48,767 bases of DNA from the NCBI GenBank assembly GCA_903834285.1, contig CAILIO010000013.1, forward strand, positions 1 to 48,767, written 5' to 3'. The notes under the pieces were generated by a model. That model did no database searches, had not been told where the DNA came from, and worked only from the letters and a program-made list of their open reading frames with translations. The position numbers were made by a program, and so were the translations under genes. This stretch comes from an uncultured Sphingomonadales bacterium. Lineage in GTDB: Bacteria > Pseudomonadota > Alphaproteobacteria > Sphingomonadales > Sphingomonadaceae. Shown here in pieces: positions 40,652-48,276 of this stretch; position 1 is the stretch's first letter; every line of letters begins with the position of its first letter.

Positions 40652-43198
40652 TCAGAACTTCACGCCGACGCGGGCATACCATTCGGCCGGACGGCTGTAT
40701 GTGCCGTAGATCTGGCCGCCAGCGAGCTGCGCCTGACCGGTGGTCAGGTAACGCTCGTTGGTCAGGTTGGTGCCGCCAACCGCGAGATCCCAGTGATTGT
40801 TGGGTTCGCGATAGGTGATGCTGCCGTTGACGACAGTCGTCGAAGGACGGTCGAGCAGGAAGGTGCCTTCCGTGTCATTGCGCATCGAGCTCGTACGGGT
40901 GATGTCACCCAGGAAGATCAGCTTGCCGTGGCTGCCGAGGCTTGCCTCGTAGCGCGGGCTGAAGTTGATCTTCCACTTCGGCGTCTTGGGCAGCGCCGAG
41001 CCCACCTGCACGCCTGCCTGCAGACCGGACGGCGCAACCTGCGCCGGAGCCAGAACCGCAGTGTACTTGGCATCGGTGAAGCCGAGTGAACCGGTCAGCG
41101 TCAGCCCGCTGACAGGAGCCGCCGTCACTTCCACTTCGAAGCCCTTGATGCGCGCATCGCCGGCGTTCTGAATGGTGGGCGAAATGCCCTGCTGGAAGTT
41201 GAGCTGGATACCCTTGTACTCGGTCAGGAACACCGCCGCATTGATCTGAAGGTGACGGTCGAGCAGCTCGGACTTGACGCCGCCTTCATAGGTCGTTGCC
41301 TTTTCCGGCCCGAAGCCCGGTGCATAAGGCAGCGGGTTCGACAGACGCGTGGTCCAGCCGCCGGTCTTGTAGCCCTTCGACCAGCTTGCATAGACCATGA
41401 CGTCCTGCGACGGGTGATACTGCAGGCCGACCTTGGGCGAGAAGTTGTTGAACACCTTCTGCTGCGTTCCTGCGATGTAGTACCGCAGCGGCTGACCCGG
41501 ATTGGGGAACTTGTTGTCGATACGGCACTGGTCGCTGATCGGATCGAGCGAGGCGCAATTGGGATCGCCGAAGGCCTGTGCAAGCTTGTAGTTCAGGCCG
41601 TTGGCATCCGACTGGAAACCCTCGAAGGTCTTGTTTTCGTGGGTGTAACGGCCACCGAAGGTGATGCCGAACTGGTCGTTGAACTTGTAGTCGACCTGAC
41701 CGTAGAACGCATAGTTCTTCGTGGCGAGGTTGTTCGGACCATCAACCTGCAGCAGGCCTTCGGCGAAGGTCACGTAGTCATGCAAGTTGCCGGACTCACG
41801 GAAGTAGTAGGCGCCGAGCACATAGTTCAGCTTCTTCTCCATGGCATGGCCAGTGAGCTGAAGCTCCTGGCTGAACTGCTTCTGGTTCATGGTGAAGCTG
41901 GTGTGGAGGAAATTCAGCGGCGAGTTGTCGAGGTCCATACCGACGGCCCAGTGCAACTCGCGGTAGGCCGTGATCGACTTGATCGAGACGTTGTCCGAGA
42001 TGTCGTAGTCCATCGTCAGTGCACCGCCGCCCTGCTTCAACTTTGAGAAGTTGTTGCCGTTGGCATACGAGGTGTCGATGTTGTTGGTGACGAAACGGTT
42101 GTCATAAGGCAGGCGATTGTTGTCCGGGTTGGCATCAGCGTTGACGCCGAAGATCGACGGAAGATCGACCACCGAGTTCAGACCACCGCGACGGCCAAGG
42201 AGCGCCACGGCCGGCGGACCGCCGATGAAGCTGTCGCATGCGCCCGTCACGCCGCCGACAGTGACCTGCGGGTTGCCTGCAATCGCGCAGTTGTACGTGC
42301 CGGCAAATACCGCCGGGAAGGTCGTGATGAGCTTGTTGGCGATCTGCGACGTGTCGGTGTTGCTGTAGTCACCGGTCAGTGTTGCACGGAAGGCACCGCC
42401 GTTGTTGTAACGAAGCTTGCCGCGCAGGTTGTAGGTGTTGTCACCGCCTTCGGTGCCGAGGCCGATGTTGCCATAGCCGGCGGCCTTCATCGAGGTGATC
42501 GGATCCGACGCGTAGCCCGAAGCGCCGGGATAGGCGAGGCGGTGCAGGTAACCGCCGCGGCGGATCGTCGAGAAGCTAACCGACGACGAGAGGCTATCCG
42601 TCAGCGGCACATCGACCGTGCCCTTGGCGGTGAACAGGCCGTAGCTGCCGGTCATCGCGCTGCCGACGAAACGGAATTCCTTGCCCGGATCGTGCGTGAC
42701 GATCGAGATCGCGCCGCCGATGGTGTTGCGGCCGAACAGCGTGCCCTGCGGACCCTTGAGCACTTCGACCCGCTCGACGTCGGGCAGGTCCTGGTTCGCA
42801 CCGACCGAGCGGGCGAGATAGACGCCGTCAAGGTAGATGCCCACGCCCGGATCAATGTTGAACGCGAAGTCGTTCGCACCGATGCCGCGGATATAGGCCG
42901 AAAGAACCTGGCTCGAACCCGAGAACGGGGTGCCGGCATCGAGCGTCACGTTGGGCGAGATGTTGGACAGCGCGGCGACGCTCGAAACGGCGCGTTCCTG
43001 CAGCGCTGTGGCGGTGAAGGCCGAAATGGCAATCGGCACGTCCTGAACGTTTTCAGCGCGCTTCTGCGCAGTGACGACGATTTCCTCGATGCCGCCCGAA
43101 GGAGCGGCTTCTGCCTGGGCCTGAGGTGCGGACTGCGCAAAGGCCGGGGTGGCCAGCGCGGCAGCAAGCGCGGCAAGCGATACCGTTGTTTGTCTCAT
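40652..43198 (-). CDS. TonB-dependent receptor of the catabolic cluster
   Basis: 848 residues. Signal peptide MRQTTVSLAALAAALATPAFAQ, TonB box IEEIVVTAQKR (about 37-47), plug domain with NISPNVTLDAGTPFSG, SAYIRGIGANDFAFNIDPGVGIYLDGVYLARSV and VEVLKGPQGTLFGRNTIGGAISI, then a beta-barrel ending in ARVGVKF. The IRGIGxNDF and DGVYLAR segments place it in the large sphingomonad group of receptors found with aromatic, lignin and steroid clusters. It probably brings the cluster's substrate across the outer membrane. It is first in a minus-strand run of about 13 genes and lies behind AraC-type direct repeats. Confidence 0.92.
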   Translation of the reverse strand: MRQTTVSLAALAAALATPAFAQSAPQAQAEAAPSGGIEEIVVTAQKRAENVQDVPIAISAFTATALQERAVSSVAALSNISPNVTLDAGTPFSGSSQVLSAYIRGIGANDFAFNIDPGVGIYLDGVYLARSVGANQDLPDVERVEVLKGPQGTLFGRNTIGGAISIVTHDPGKEFRFVGSAMTGSYGLFTAKGTVDVPLTDSLSSSVSFSTIRRGGYLHRLAYPGASGYASDPITSMKAAGYGNIGLGTEGGDNTYNLRGKLRYNNGGAFRATLTGDYSNTDTSQIANKLITTFPAVFAGTYNCAIAGNPQVTVGGVTGACDSFIGGPPAVALLGRRGGLNSVVDLPSIFGVNADANPDNNRLPYDNRFVTNNIDTSYANGNNFSKLKQGGGALTMDYDISDNVSIKSITAYRELHWAVGMDLDNSPLNFLHTSFTMNQKQFSQELQLTGHAMEKKLNYVLGAYYFRESGNLHDYVTFAEGLLQVDGPNNLATKNYAFYGQVDYKFNDQFGITFGGRYTHENKTFEGFQSDANGLNYKLAQAFGDPNCASLDPISDQCRIDNKFPNPGQPLRYYIAGTQQKVFNNFSPKVGLQYHPSQDVMVYASWSKGYKTGGWTTRLSNPLPYAPGFGPEKATTYEGGVKSELLDRHLQINAAVFLTEYKGIQLNFQQGISPTIQNAGDARIKGFEVEVTAAPVSGLTLTGSLGFTDAKYTAVLAPAQVAPSGLQAGVQVGSALPKTPKWKINFSPRYEASLGSHGKLIFLGDITRTSSMRNDTEGTFLLDRPSTTVVNGSITYREPNNHWDLAVGGTNLTNERYLTTGQAQLAGGQIYGTYSRPAEWYARVGVKF

Positions 43199-43264
43199 GG
43201 TGCTCTCCCTAAAAAAATGTCACTGCCCGCTTCGCCCCTCGGCGGTTGGACATGCGCATTCGAA

Positions 43265-43329
43265 TTCATAGACCGATCCGGACCCTGCCGCTTGCACTGG
43301 AGCGCAAGCCGATCAGGACTGAAGCGCAA
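43265..43329 (-). promoter_or_regulatory. AraC-type direct repeats and promoter of the second TonB receptor operon
   Basis: GCACTGGAGCGCAA (43294-43307) and GGACTGAAGCGCAA (43316-43329) are 12/14 identical, same orientation, 22 bp apart (two helix turns). On the minus strand they lie just upstream of a possible promoter: -10 TATGAA (43265-43270), 17-base spacer, poor -35 AAGCGG (43288-43293) directly abutting the proximal repeat. This is the usual geometry for AraC/XylS activators; the AraC gene ends 7 bp away. Confidence 0.65.
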
Positions 43330-43335
43330 TCCCCG

Positions 43336-44262
43336 CTATTTTCGCCGCCATTCACGTGGTGAAACGTCGAAGCGCTGGCGAAACGCGCGGGCGAAATAGG
43401 CGCTGTCGTTGAAGCCAAGTTCGAACGCGATCTCGGTGATGCTCGCCTCGGGCGCTGCACTGAGCCGCTCGGCCGCGCGGGCAAGCCGGCGCTCGAGGAT
43501 ATAGGCACTGGGGGTCGTACCCATGTTCGCGAACAGGTTCTGGATCGTGCGGACCGAGGCGTTGCACGTCGCGGCAATCCCGAGCGTGCGCAGGCCGGGA
43601 TCGGCGAGCTGTGCCTCGATCACGCCGAGGACGTGGCGGCGCAGCGTGCTATCGGGGGCGGCCTGATCCGGCTTTGATGCACCGCGCATGGCCAGCGCAA
43701 TCAGATCGTAAAAGACCTGGCTCACCCCGTCCTGCCATTCGGAATCCGCAAAACCCTGCTGGCTCTGGCGCCAGAGCGAGAGCAGGAAATCGTGGAACAC
43801 GCGCGCGCCGGGCGTCGCCCCGCTCATGCGTTGGCGCAGGGCATCGTCGATGCCGGGGAAGCGTTCGGCAAGCGGTGCGCGCGGAAATTCGACGACGAGC
43901 AGCTCGTGGGCCGCCAGATCGATCGCATAGGCTTCGTGCGGCGAGCCGATCACGAAGTCGCCGGCGCCTAGAGCGGTTTCGGTCCCGCTCTGCCGGTGGA
44001 GGCTGGAGCCGCGGCACTGGAGGTGGAGGATCAGCCGCTCGTCATCGGTGTAGCGCGGATCGCGGCCGACGAAGGAGGCGGTGGAGCGCGGGCGGATCAT
44101 CGCCAGATCGCCGACCTGCCAGGTCCACATCTCGCCGGTGAAGTCCTCGGTCGCGCTCTTCACGTAAGTGCCGCTGTAGACGCGGTCGACCAGCTCGTTC
44201 CAGAACGCGAGGCGTTCGGGCGGGGCAATTCCGTCGGTGGCGAATTTCTGCACTGCTGTCAT
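43336..44262 (-). CDS. AraC/XylS-family transcriptional activator
   Basis: 308 residues from ATG 44262. The N-terminal ~190 residues form an effector/dimerisation domain of the AraC_binding_2 (AlkR/XylS-like) type (FWNELVDRVYSGTYV ... ATALGAGDFVIGSPHEAYAI). The C-terminal ~100 residues hold two helix-turn-helix motifs, TLGIAATCNASVRTIQNLF and ITEIAFELGFNDSAYFARAFRQRFDVSPREW, the second being the AraC signature. GAAGGA is about 10 bases upstream. It follows the MFS gene by 25 bp and ends just before the direct repeats of the receptor promoter, so it likely activates the catabolic operon. Confidence 0.9.
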   Translation of the reverse strand: MTAVQKFATDGIAPPERLAFWNELVDRVYSGTYVKSATEDFTGEMWTWQVGDLAMIRPRSTASFVGRDPRYTDDERLILHLQCRGSSLHRQSGTETALGAGDFVIGSPHEAYAIDLAAHELLVVEFPRAPLAERFPGIDDALRQRMSGATPGARVFHDFLLSLWRQSQQGFADSEWQDGVSQVFYDLIALAMRGASKPDQAAPDSTLRRHVLGVIEAQLADPGLRTLGIAATCNASVRTIQNLFANMGTTPSAYILERRLARAAERLSAAPEASITEIAFELGFNDSAYFARAFRQRFDVSPREWRRK

Positions 44263-44287
44263 GGAACGCGTATCCTTCGCAGCAAGG

Positions 44288-45550
44288 TCAGGCGGGAACG
44301 GGGACAGGTGCGCGGCGGGCAACGACGCGCGGGGCGGATTCGACGAGGCCCATCGCGCAGATGCCGGCGAGGACGGTGAGCACGAGCATGAGCCAGAGCG
44401 CGGCGGAGAGGCCGTAGCTGTCAGCTAGCGCGCCGGCGAAGAACGGGCTGAGCACGCCGCCAAGCACCTCGCCGGTCCCCATCACCACGCCGGTGAGCGT
44501 CGCGGTGAGGCGCGGATCGACCGATTCCGATGGGATCGTCGCCATGAACATCGGGAACAGGCCATTGAGCCCCCACCCGAAGAAGAAGATCACCGCCAGA
44601 ACCCAAGGGGAGCCGGTGTAATAGAGCCCACCAAGCGGCAGGATCACGCCGAGGAAGGCAAACCCGATCATCACCGGGCGGCGGCCGATCGCATCCGAAA
44701 TGGCGGGCACCAAGAAGCTGCCGAGACCGGCCGAAAGGCCAAGCGTTGCCATGAGCCAGCCCATCGTCTCCGGCGCAAAGCCGCGCACCTTGGTAAGGTA
44801 GAGTGGCATGAAGGCCCAGCACACCACGAGGTAGGAAACGAGCAGCACCGAGATCACTGCGCAAAGCACGACATTGCGGTGGCGGAAAGCCTCGCCCAGC
44901 GGTACCTTGGGCTGCGCCGCATCATGGGTTTCCGCAGGTGGTTCGCGCAAAGTGAACCAGATCAGCACCGCAGTGATGAGGCCGGGCGCGGCGGCAAGGT
45001 AGAACCCCTCCCGCCAGCCATAGGCGGCTGCAACCGGCACCAGCAGCAGCGGCGCAAGGCCCGAGCCGAGCAGATTGGATCCCAGGTTCTGCGCGACACC
45101 CATCGCCATACCGCGCCGTTCGGGCGCGACTTCGCTGACGATCATCGAGTGGCTGACCGGCATGACACCGCCTTCGGCCGCACCCATCAGCAGCCGCGCG
45201 CCGAGCAGCATGAAGAACGAAGAGGCAAGGCCCGAGGCAAACGAGCACACGCAGAAGGCCAGCGTCGCGACCACGACCACGGGCTTCTTCGATCCCAGCT
45301 TGTCGGAAATGCGACCGACTGCGAGGCCCGACAGCGCCCAAGTGAGCGACAAGGCCGAGCTGAACATGCCCACTTGCGTGTTGCTGAGATGCAGATCCGG
45401 CTGCACGAACGGCATGAGGAAATTGAGCGCATTGCGATCAAAGAAGAGGATGCCGAAGTTGAGGCTGAGCAGGCCGACAACCCAGCTCTGATAGCCGCCG
45501 CTACGGCGCTGCGAGGCGTCCACGCTGGACGAGAGGTGCGTGCCGCTCAC
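44288..45550 (-). CDS. MFS transporter (anion:cation symporter-like)
   Basis: 420 residues, about 12 transmembrane helices. Motif A between helices 2 and 3 reads GRISDKLGSKKPV, helix 1 has NFGILFFDRNALNFLMPF (the DRxxLxxLxP pattern of aromatic acid and hexuronate carriers), and helix 4 ends in ARLLMGAAEGGVMPVSHSM. A GTG start at 45550 overlaps the VOC gene stop (GTGA) with GAGG upstream; a longer reading to 45604 enters that gene. Probably it takes the aromatic substrate or an acidic product across the inner membrane. Confidence 0.85.
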   Translation of the reverse strand: MSGTHLSSSVDASQRRSGGYQSWVVGLLSLNFGILFFDRNALNFLMPFVQPDLHLSNTQVGMFSSALSLTWALSGLAVGRISDKLGSKKPVVVVATLAFCVCSFASGLASSFFMLLGARLLMGAAEGGVMPVSHSMIVSEVAPERRGMAMGVAQNLGSNLLGSGLAPLLLVPVAAAYGWREGFYLAAAPGLITAVLIWFTLREPPAETHDAAQPKVPLGEAFRHRNVVLCAVISVLLVSYLVVCWAFMPLYLTKVRGFAPETMGWLMATLGLSAGLGSFLVPAISDAIGRRPVMIGFAFLGVILPLGGLYYTGSPWVLAVIFFFGWGLNGLFPMFMATIPSESVDPRLTATLTGVVMGTGEVLGGVLSPFFAGALADSYGLSAALWLMLVLTVLAGICAMGLVESAPRVVARRAPVPVPA

Positions 45551-46095
45551 AGGAACGGCCTCACGGGATCGGTCTGGCGGTCCCAGTCGAGCGATGCCTG
45601 CCACTGCGCGGTGAAGAGCGTGTTCATGCCCTCGTTTGCCGGGATCAGTTCGAGGAAACCGGGCGCAGCAGGATCGGCGCTATCGAGATAGGCAACAGAG
45701 CCGCCAGTGGGCACCGGCGCACGGAAGGCCAGGGTGTGACCCCGCTCGAAATAGCCGGGGAGTGCGGCGTCGACATCGGTGAAGGCGATGCCAAAGTGGT
45801 GAAAGCCGTAGCCACGCTTCTCGATGGTTTCGCGGTAGACAGACGGATGATCATCGAGTGGCTGGATCAGTTCGATCTGCATGTGGCCCACAAAACCCAT
45901 AGCGATGGCGACATCCGCTTTGGACTCCTGCCCGCGATAGACCTGACCTTCAGCCAGAAAGTGATCGAGCAGAAAGAAGGGCCCGGCCCCGCAATCGCGC
46001 TGGAAGTGGGCGATCGCGGCATGGATGTCCGCCACAACGAACGCGGTCTGCACCACGCCGCCGATGCGCTGTCCAAAGCCCAGTTCCAGACCCAT
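45547..46095 (-). CDS. VOC-superfamily (glyoxalase/dioxygenase-fold) protein
   Basis: 182 residues with the paired beta-alpha-beta-beta-beta modules of the VOC fold: VVQTAFVVADIHAAIAHF in the first, YGFHHFGIAFTDVDAALPGYFERG in the second. Metal ligands may be the His in FHHFG and the Glu in FLELIPAN. Lactoylglutathione lyases, methylmalonyl-CoA epimerases and extradiol dioxygenases share this fold, so the reaction is open. It is linked to the MFS gene by a GTGA overlap and follows the MDR dehydrogenase by 75 bp. Confidence 0.78.
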   Translation of the reverse strand: MGLELGFGQRIGGVVQTAFVVADIHAAIAHFQRDCGAGPFFLLDHFLAEGQVYRGQESKADVAIAMGFVGHMQIELIQPLDDHPSVYRETIEKRGYGFHHFGIAFTDVDAALPGYFERGHTLAFRAPVPTGGSVAYLDSADPAAPGFLELIPANEGMNTLFTAQWQASLDWDRQTDPVRPFL

Positions 46096-46170
46096 CCCTC
46101 CAGTTACCCTTCCCTTGTGCCCGCCAGTTGTCCGGCCGGGCTGTTATGGTTTCGGCCTTGCGGCCGGCTT

Positions 46171-47184
46171 TCAGAGCGTGATCACGACTTTGCCGAACAG
46201 AGCGCTCGAAGACTGGTAGCGATAGGCCTCCAGCGCGTCGGCAAAGGCGAACGTGCGGTCGATCACAGGCCGGAAGCCGTGCGTGTCGATGAACGCGTTG
46301 AGGCGGCACGCCATGCCGCGCGAGCCGACGAAAATACCGCGGATGCTGCCGCCCTTGAACATCAGGCCGTGCGGATTGGTATCACCCTCGCGCGTCAACA
46401 CGCCGATCAGCGCGATTTCGCCGCCAAAGCCGACCGCGGCGATGCTCTGCTTGAGCGTGCCGGCGCCGCCAACCTCGACGACATGGTCGACACCGCCACC
46501 CGCCAGATCAGCCGCCACCGCGCCCCAGCCCGGCACCTCGCGGTAGTTGATTGTCTTGTCGGCGCCGAGCGCAGCCACGCGGGCCAGCTTCTCATCCGAG
46601 GAGCTGGTCGCGATGACTTGCGCGCCCGCGGCCTTGGCAATCTGGAGCGCCAGCAGCGACACGCCGCCAGTGCCAAGGACAAGGACGCTTTCGCCTGCAC
46701 GGACCGGGTGCGGCCCTTCCATCAGCGCGTTCCAAGCGGTGACGCCGGCGCAAGGCAGACAGGCTGCTTCCTCGAACGACAAGCTTTCCGCCAGCGGCAC
46801 GACGCCGTGTTCGGGCAGCACGACGAGGTCCTGCAGCATGCCGGTGGCGGGCGGCGCACCGAGCGCAGGACCGGCGCCGGGATTGGGCGGTCCGTCGATC
46901 CAGTTCTGGAAGAAGGTTCCGGCCACGCGGTCACCCGGTTTAACCGAAGTGACCCCCACGCCCACCGCGACGACTTCGCCCGCGCCATCGGACAGCGGCA
47001 CGGTATCGACCGCGACAGTGCCGCCCATGTAAAGGCCCAGCGGGATGATCTGGTCACGGAAGTTGAGCGAGCAGGCGCGCACTTGCACCAGCACTTCGCC
47101 CGGGCCCGCATGCGGCGCAGGCACATCGTGCATGGCCATGTCGTCCAGCGACGACGCGCCTGCCCGGATCACCCATTGCCGCAT
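46171..47184 (-). CDS. Zinc-independent MDR dehydrogenase/quinone-reductase-like
   Basis: 337 residues. It lacks the cysteines of zinc alcohol dehydrogenases (the site reads ACSLNFRDQIIPLG). Rossmann motif GTGGVSLLALQIAKAAGA with ATSSSDEK after beta-2 suggests NADP(H). The family reduces quinones, enones or aldehydes or oxidises alcohols. It is the first gene of an operon with VOC, MFS and araC, behind a promoter overlapped by an IclR-type site. The ATG has GAGGGAG upstream. Confidence 0.85.
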   Translation of the reverse strand: MRQWVIRAGASSLDDMAMHDVPAPHAGPGEVLVQVRACSLNFRDQIIPLGLYMGGTVAVDTVPLSDGAGEVVAVGVGVTSVKPGDRVAGTFFQNWIDGPPNPGAGPALGAPPATGMLQDLVVLPEHGVVPLAESLSFEEAACLPCAGVTAWNALMEGPHPVRAGESVLVLGTGGVSLLALQIAKAAGAQVIATSSSDEKLARVAALGADKTINYREVPGWGAVAADLAGGGVDHVVEVGGAGTLKQSIAAVGFGGEIALIGVLTREGDTNPHGLMFKGGSIRGIFVGSRGMACRLNAFIDTHGFRPVIDRTFAFADALEAYRYQSSSALFGKVVITL

Positions 47185-47238
47185 GCCTTGTATCTCCCTC
47201 TATCCTCTGGACTGATAGTCGCACAGGCGGCGGCTGAT

Positions 47239-47275
47239 TTAATCAGTAACACAAACAGATTTCACAAGGTGGAAC
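47239..47275 (-). promoter_or_regulatory. Promoter of the MDR-VOC-MFS-araC operon with IclR-type operator
   Basis: On the minus strand TTGTGA (47262-47267), 17 bases, GATTAA (47239-47244) form a plausible sigma-70 promoter. The inverted repeat ATTTCAC-AAG-GTGGAAC (47259-47275) covers the -35 box. It matches the site at 48187-48203 in both arms. A further palindrome, CTGATTTAATCAG (47234-47246), covers the -10. Confidence 0.55.
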
Positions 47276-47305
47276 TGTGCAAGCAGGCTCCTCGCCCGTG
47301 TCGGA

Positions 47306-48133
47306 TCAGCAGGCAATTCCGGAGGGAAGCGCACTGGCGGACTGCGCCGCTACCGCGCGGCCGATCGCCTGCGCCGTCTGGTGCAGTGCATCGAGATGAC
47401 GGTGCATCACTCCCTCGTCGGTTCCGCGCTTGGCCGGCCAGGTCAAGTTGATCGTGGCAATCGGTGCGCCGTTCGTCAGAATCGCGACCGCCATCGAACG
47501 CCGTCCGTCGCGCAGCACGAGTTGTTTCGAACGATCCGGCCACGGATGCAGCGGTTCGCGCAAGGCATAACCGCGCTCGCTGGTTTCCTTGAGGATCGCG
47601 CGCAAGTCGTCCTCGCTCCCGAAAGCCGCATCCTTGGGCCGCAGACGGGCAATGATCGCCTCGCGCTCATTCTCGTCGCAAGCTGCGAGATAGGCGCGGC
47701 CTGTCGCTGTGTGGATATAGGAGAGCTTGACGCCCACCGGTCCGAGGATCGCGGAATCGAGCCGGAAAAGCGGGCTGTTGGTCTCAAGGATTTCCATGTG
47801 ATCGAGGCGCGGAGCCCCCAGCACGGAAGGCCACGCGACCTTGGTTGAAAGCGCCTTCATGTAGGGCGAGGCAATCTCGGCGATCTGCTCGACCGCGCTG
47901 CCGGTACCGCGCGCTGTTGCGCCCAGATGCGGCAGATACGCGCCATCGGCGAGCCGCTGCCAGACGAGGCCCTTGCGCCCGAGAGTGAGCAGCATGCGCA
48001 GCAAAGTAGCCTTGGGAAGCTTGAGGGCCTGATGGAGTTCGTGGAGGCTCACCGCCCGCCGCGACTGCACTTCGAGCAGCACGTCGAGCCCGCGTTCGAG
48101 CGCGCGTACCGTCTTTACTTTGCGTTCCAGCAT
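47306..48133 (-). CDS. IclR-family transcriptional regulator
   Basis: 275 residues from ATG 48133. The N-terminal winged helix (about 5-70: VRALERGLDVLLEVQ, SLHELHQALKLPKATLLRMLLTL) is followed by the IclR effector domain (SPYMKALSTKVAWPSVLG, VGVKLSYIHTATGRAYLAA, RRSMAVAILTNGAPIATINLTW). IclR regulators of aromatic catabolism (PcaU, PobR, MhpR types) act as activators or repressors. GAAGAGA lies just upstream of the start. It is divergent from the Tm-1-like gene; matching operator-like repeats lie on both sides of it. Confidence 0.92.
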   Translation of the reverse strand: MLERKVKTVRALERGLDVLLEVQSRRAVSLHELHQALKLPKATLLRMLLTLGRKGLVWQRLADGAYLPHLGATARGTGSAVEQIAEIASPYMKALSTKVAWPSVLGAPRLDHMEILETNSPLFRLDSAILGPVGVKLSYIHTATGRAYLAACDENEREAIIARLRPKDAAFGSEDDLRAILKETSERGYALREPLHPWPDRSKQLVLRDGRRSMAVAILTNGAPIATINLTWPAKRGTDEGVMHRHLDALHQTAQAIGRAVAAQSASALPSGIAC

Positions 48134-48186
48134 TGTCTCTTCCCGGTGCTTCCTGCGCCTTACGGTACCAGGTGTCCCGTCAGCGT

Positions 48187-48228
48187 GTTTCACCTTATGG
48201 AACGCGCCCATTGCATACCGTGGTGCAA
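48187..48228. promoter_or_regulatory. Divergent iclR/Tm-1-like promoter region with inverted repeats
   Basis: GTTTCACCTTATGGAAC (48187-48203) is an imperfect inverted repeat sharing TTTCAC-N4-TGGAAC with the site at 47260-47275. Eight bases further, TTGCATACCGTGGTGCAA (48211-48228) has 5-bp perfect arms. Both are candidates for IclR binding between the divergent genes. Confidence 0.5.
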
Positions 48229-48276
48229 AGTCAACCGCGATGACGCACTCTTAGGAAAGGGAGATGAGAGATAGCC

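Noticed and set aside
46096..46170. Terminator between the MDR and VOC genes
   Set aside because: A CGGCC-GCAA-GGCCG hairpin exists but lacks a T-run and the genes look co-transcribed.
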